A stretch of 64,000 bases of DNA. Source: Undibacterium paludis. Lineage in GTDB: Bacteria > Pseudomonadota > Gammaproteobacteria > Burkholderiales > Burkholderiaceae_D. The stretch lies in contig NZ_JAKZHX010000021.1 in NCBI RefSeq assembly GCF_022568815.1, positions 29,490-93,489 on the forward strand, in the 5' to 3' direction. The translations under genes and the position numbers were made by a program. Positions 60,897-64,000 of this stretch are shown here, piece by piece. The notes under the pieces were generated by a model. It saw nothing but the letters and a program-made list of their open reading frames with translations. It did no database searches and was not told the DNA's origin. Every line of letters begins with the position of its first letter. The stretch's first letter is position 1.

Positions 60897-62004
60897 TCTT
60901 TTCTCCTTCTACATAAACAGCGATAAGGTTTAACTGGCGGTCCAGTACAACCAGGTCTGCGTAGCTGCCAGCTTGCAGGCGGCCACGCTCATTGAGTCCC
61001 AGGTAATCGGCTGCGTAGGTAGAAACACGCTTCGATGCATCCTCCAGCTCCAGGCCTATGCTGACCAGGTTGCGCAGGGCCTGATCCATGGTCAGGGTGC
61101 TGCCGGCCAGGGTGCCGTCTTCAAGACGCACGCCACCCAGGCATTTATGTACGACCTGGCGGCCCAGCATGTACTGCCCGTCCGGCATGCCGGAGGCTGC
61201 GGTGGAATCAGTCACACAATACAGATGTGGAATAGCGCGCATGGCAGCACGGATTGCGCCGGGGTGCACATGCAGCAAGTCGGGAATAATTTCAGAATAT
61301 TGTGCATGCGCCAGTGCGGCGCCCACCATGCCGGGGGCACGGTGATCAAGGCGCGACATGGCGTTGTACAGATGGGTAAAGCCGGTAGCGCCGTTCTCCA
61401 GCGCGGCCTTGCCTTCTTCATAGGTGCCCAGAGTATGGCCTATCTGCACCTGCATGCCGATGGCAGTCAGCTCACGCACCAGTTGCAGGTGTCCATCCAT
61501 TTCCGGCGCGACGGTGATCAGCTTGATTGGCGCAATGGCATTCAGGTGATGCACCTGATCAAGCGAGCCGGTATGGGCAAAGTCAGGCTGCGCGCCCAGC
61601 TTGCCGGGGTTGATGTAAGGCCCTTCCAGATGCACACCCAACACGCGGGCTGCGCCGCTACTGCGTTTGACGACGGAAGGTCTGATCGCCTGCAAGGCCA
61701 GCTCAAGATCGGCCAGCGGCGCTGTCATGGTGGTGGCCAGCATGCTGGTGGTGCCATGCCTGGCATGCTTGCGGGCGATGACTTCAACGGCGTCACCAGC
61801 TTCCATGGTGTCCTTGCCGCCAGCGCCATGCACATGCAGATCGATGAAGCCTGGCAGGATGTAGTGACTGTTTTCGCTGCCCGCGGCATCAGCAATAGTG
61901 CCATCGGCTGAAATCGCCTGTATCTTTTCGTCGAACGACAATGAACCAGCTACCCAGCCTTGCGGCGTCAGTATCTGGCCCTGTACCTGTTGATGCAAAC
62001 TCAT
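60877..62004 (-). CDS. nagA: N-acetylglucosamine-6-phosphate deacetylase
   Basis: 375 residues. The metal-dependent amidohydrolase features are visible: GFIDLHVHGAGGKDTMEAG at the start of the barrel, LGVHLEGPYIN with the metal Glu, GHTLGTYEEGKAALENGATG with a metal His, and HLYNAMSRLDHRAPG. It removes acetate from GlcNAc6P in the cytosol. It overlaps the GntR stop by four bases and the deaminase start by 20, a tightly coupled unit. Confidence 0.97.
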   Translation of the reverse strand: MSLHQQVQGQILTPQGWVAGSLSFDEKIQAISADGTIADAAGSENSHYILPGFIDLHVHGAGGKDTMEAGDAVEVIARKHARHGTTSMLATTMTAPLADLELALQAIRPSVVKRSSGAARVLGVHLEGPYINPGKLGAQPDFAHTGSLDQVHHLNAIAPIKLITVAPEMDGHLQLVRELTAIGMQVQIGHTLGTYEEGKAALENGATGFTHLYNAMSRLDHRAPGMVGAALAHAQYSEIIPDLLHVHPGAIRAAMRAIPHLYCVTDSTAASGMPDGQYMLGRQVVHKCLGGVRLEDGTLAGSTLTMDQALRNLVSIGLELEDASKRVSTYAADYLGLNERGRLQAGSYADLVVLDRQLNLIAVYVEGEKIDLADA

Positions 62005-62735
62005 CTGAACAGCTCCGCCACAAAGTCATAGTAATCACTGCGGCAATACGAATGCGACAGTTCTATCGCAGCGCCATTTGGCAGATACGCGACACGGGTA
62101 ATGAACAGCATGGCGGCGCCCTGTTTGATGTCAGCCAGGCGGGCCTGCTCGGCAGTCGCATTGACAGCGCGGATATGCTGCAGGGCGCGGGTCGGCGACA
62201 GGTTATGCGATTCGAGGTAACCATACAGGCTGTCGGTCACCAGCTTGGGATTGGGCATGTACATCGCCGGTATGGTCGAGCTCTCTATCGCCATGACCAC
62301 ATTGTCCGCGGTACGCAAGCGCTTCAGGCGCGACACCACGGTATTGGGTGACAGCCCCAGCGACAGGATTTCTTCCGGCGAGGCGATACCGGTCTCGCGC
62401 GACAGCCAGCGTGAACCTGGCACAAAACCGCGGTTACGCAATTCTTCACTGAAGTTGGTCAGGCGCGACAGCGGTTGTTCAAGCTTGGGAGTGATGTAGG
62501 TGCCGGAGCCATGCTTGCGGGTCAGCATGCCACGTTCGCACAGCATGTCGATGGCCTTGCGTGCAGTAACGCGCGAAATCTCCAGGGTGTCAGACAACAT
62601 GCGCTCGGAAGGCAGGGCTTCATCGGGCTGCCACAAACCACTGTGTATGCCATTGGCGAGCTTGTTCGCCAATTGCAGGTACAAAGGTGTAGAACTTTCT
62701 GTATCGGGTTTGAAGTCTATCAATTGTGCCAGCAT
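62001..62735 (-). CDS. GntR/HutC family regulator, likely of amino-sugar genes
   Basis: 244 residues. The winged helix (about 18-80) has LYLQLANKLANGIHSGLWQP, PSERMLSDTLEISRVTARKA and GTYITPK. The C-terminal UTRA domain (about 95-240) would bind a sugar phosphate. DasR/NagR-type regulators of this class respond to GlcNAc6P or GlcN6P. It lies second in the operon, between the kinase and nagA. Its likely sites are TTAAGTGG(T/C)AT motifs upstream of the operon and of the AmpG-like gene. Confidence 0.92.
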   Translation of the reverse strand: MLAQLIDFKPDTESSTPLYLQLANKLANGIHSGLWQPDEALPSERMLSDTLEISRVTARKAIDMLCERGMLTRKHGSGTYITPKLEQPLSRLTNFSEELRNRGFVPGSRWLSRETGIASPEEILSLGLSPNTVVSRLKRLRTADNVVMAIESSTIPAMYMPNPKLVTDSLYGYLESHNLSPTRALQHIRAVNATAEQARLADIKQGAAMLFITRVAYLPNGAAIELSHSYCRSDYYDFVAELFR

Positions 62736-62761
62736 GTCTCCCTCTCTTTCCTGTGTTTTTA

Positions 62762-63721
62762 TTAGTTATGCAAATGCTGTTGTAAGCATTGTTGTACCAG
62801 GATCAGTGCCCCGGTTGCCGAGTCTGCTTGTGGCAGTTGTATACGCTTGCTTAATTCTTCTGGCAGATAACGCATCACCGGCGCCGCCAGGCCGCCACAC
62901 AAGGCGATAGGCAAGGTGCCGGAAGGGTCCAGTGCCTTCGTCATCTCGTGGACTTCCCTGCCCGCTTCACGCAGGATGTCGGCAGCCACGTCAACCTCGC
63001 CAGCAAGACGGACCACGATGGGGGCGATCTCTGCATAGCGGGTTTGATTGGCTTGTGCCAGCCAGGAGAAAACGGCATTCTTGTCGCCGCCGCAGTGCGC
63101 CAGCACAGCTCTGGCAAATGTATTGTCGGTCGCGCGGCCATCGAGCACGCGTTGCAGATGATTGACGGCACGCATGCCCAGCCAGGCACCGCTGGCTTCA
63201 TCACTGACAGGGAAACCCCAGCCACCGACTTCACGACGCTGCCCGTCCGGTTGCAATACTTCGCCCACGCTGCCCGTCCCCAATGCAACGACCACGCCAG
63301 GCTTGCCCTGGTGTGCGCCAAGCAAAGTGGTATAGGCGTCAGTCTCATGTGCGACCACGCCAAAGCCGGGGTTGATGGCGACAAACTCTGCCGCCCACTG
63401 CACATTATTGATGCCTGCCAGGCCGCAGCCAAGGGCGATATCAGACAGTTCAGGCATATCCAGGCTGGCGCTGGCAAAGGCTTCCTGCGTGGCCAGCAAT
63501 ATGGATTGCCAGGCCTTGTCGCGGCCATGCACAAGACCAGACGGCCCGGCACTGCCGCGCCCCAGCTCCTTGCCATCAGGGGTCGCCAACACCACTCGCG
63601 TGCCAGTACCACCACCATCAACACCAATAATATAACTACAAGCAGGGACTTTACCTGCGGCAGATGGATTTGCCGGATGCGCCAAGTCTTGTATAGACAA
63701 ATTTTCCGCTTGTTTATTCAT
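62762..63721 (-). CDS. BadF/BadG-type N-acetylglucosamine kinase
   Basis: 319 residues. The ATPase-fold phosphate 1 motif IIGVDGGGTGTRVVLATPDG is near residue 30 and the phosphate 2 and adenosine motifs follow as VVALGTGSVGEVL and LCGGLAAPVM. It is of the NAGK/GspK class and phosphorylates GlcNAc (or GlcN) after import, supplying GlcNAc6P to nagA. It is the first gene of the operon, 26 bases before gntR. It replaces the PTS route, fitting the ABC importer in the same operon. Confidence 0.9.
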   Translation of the reverse strand: MNKQAENLSIQDLAHPANPSAAGKVPACSYIIGVDGGGTGTRVVLATPDGKELGRGSAGPSGLVHGRDKAWQSILLATQEAFASASLDMPELSDIALGCGLAGINNVQWAAEFVAINPGFGVVAHETDAYTTLLGAHQGKPGVVVALGTGSVGEVLQPDGQRREVGGWGFPVSDEASGAWLGMRAVNHLQRVLDGRATDNTFARAVLAHCGGDKNAVFSWLAQANQTRYAEIAPIVVRLAGEVDVAADILREAGREVHEMTKALDPSGTLPIALCGGLAAPVMRYLPEELSKRIQLPQADSATGALILVQQCLQQHLHN

Positions 63722-64000
63722 TGATAAGTAAGGTTACGGGTTTTTGATACGGCCAGACTACATTCTGTACTTCTGCTACTATTTCAGGTCTCACTGTAAG
63801 ATTTTTCACTAGTGGATGTCAATAGGTATTTAAGTGGTATCATTAAATATAATTTGGTGGCAATCCTGGTCCATAGGAAATTTCCCGCAAATTACCACCG
63901 CTTACCCTTGCCCGAGGCAACACATGCCCAGGTATATCTGTCTGTAGGCGCAAGCTGAATTACAACTTGTATTAAAGCCATCCTGCCCATCCGACCAATT
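63722..64000. promoter_or_regulatory. Promoter region of the amino-sugar operon
   Basis: About 280 bases to the window edge with no gene. TTAAGTGGTATCATTAAAT at 63830-63848 matches a site upstream of the AmpG-like gene, and further TGGT words (TTGGTGGC at 63853, CTGGTCCA at 63867) may extend it. It probably holds the operon promoter and a GntR operator; a divergent gene may begin beyond 64000. Confidence 0.5.

Noticed and set aside
60973..61911. 312-residue plus-strand open frame
   Set aside because: It is antisense to nagA, which has all metal-site motifs.

Overview
The window reads as an ordinary chromosomal stretch of a Betaproteobacterium of the order Burkholderiales, most likely family Oxalobacteraceae (Undibacterium/Herminiimonas-like). 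This rests on the gene order adk-kdsB-Trm112-lpxK-exbD-exbB, divergent from xseA and followed by sodB, and on protein style. It is inference, since no database was searched. Backbone GC looks moderate; one block (about 50.9-53.5 kb) is clearly AT-richer.

Region by region. 1-7.4 kb: envelope and housekeeping genes (adk start, kdsB, Trm112, lpxK, exbD, exbB on the minus strand; xseA and sodB on the plus strand). The 1.1-kb exbB/xseA gap holds a striking array of six related ~100-bp units, each with a DnaA-box-like sequence. 7.5-13.5 kb: a DMT-family exporter, a GntR(YtrA-type)-ABC operon with a long palindromic operator, a DUF2785 protein, an amino-acid racemase and an AraC regulator.

13.5-34.9 kb: a large anaerobic respiration cluster, all on the plus strand. 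It has two NarK transporters, narGHJI, a parvulin-type PPIase, a hemerythrin-like protein, a polytopic membrane protein, moaA (molybdenum cofactor), a beta-carbonic anhydrase, the NarX/NarL two-component system, a Dnr-type Crp/Fnr regulator, ubiU-ubiV-ubiT (oxygen-independent ubiquinone synthesis) and nnrS (nitric oxide related). Together the genes import nitrate, reduce it with quinol, supply the cofactor and quinone needed without oxygen, and regulate this by nitrate and by O2/NO. A near-consensus FNR/Dnr site precedes narX and a NarL-like 7-2-7 palindrome precedes narG.

35-50.6 kb: mixed genes. These are an S9 peptidase with a long charged insert, small secreted and membrane proteins, a lipoprotein, an HDOD protein, a VOC protein, an AmpG-like MFS transporter, a cupin, a LytS/LytTR-type two-component system, a GlcG/HbpS-like protein, a quinone-oxidoreductase-type dehydrogenase and a LysR regulator. 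Two copies of a ~250-bp MITE-like element and a 153-bp inverted-repeat element lie between them.

50.6-54 kb: an AT-rich island with a small membrane protein and a putative PD-(D/E)XK nuclease, possibly an uncharacterised defence pair. It is followed by a DUF4287 gene and a third MITE copy.

54-63.7 kb: a minus-strand amino-sugar operon (nagK-type kinase, GntR regulator, nagA, SIS-type deaminase, ABC importer, NagZ-like GH3) for uptake and catabolism of GlcNAc-containing sugars. A motif upstream of this operon also occurs upstream of the AmpG-like transporter 20 kb away. No tRNA, rRNA, CRISPR array or intact insertion sequence was seen.
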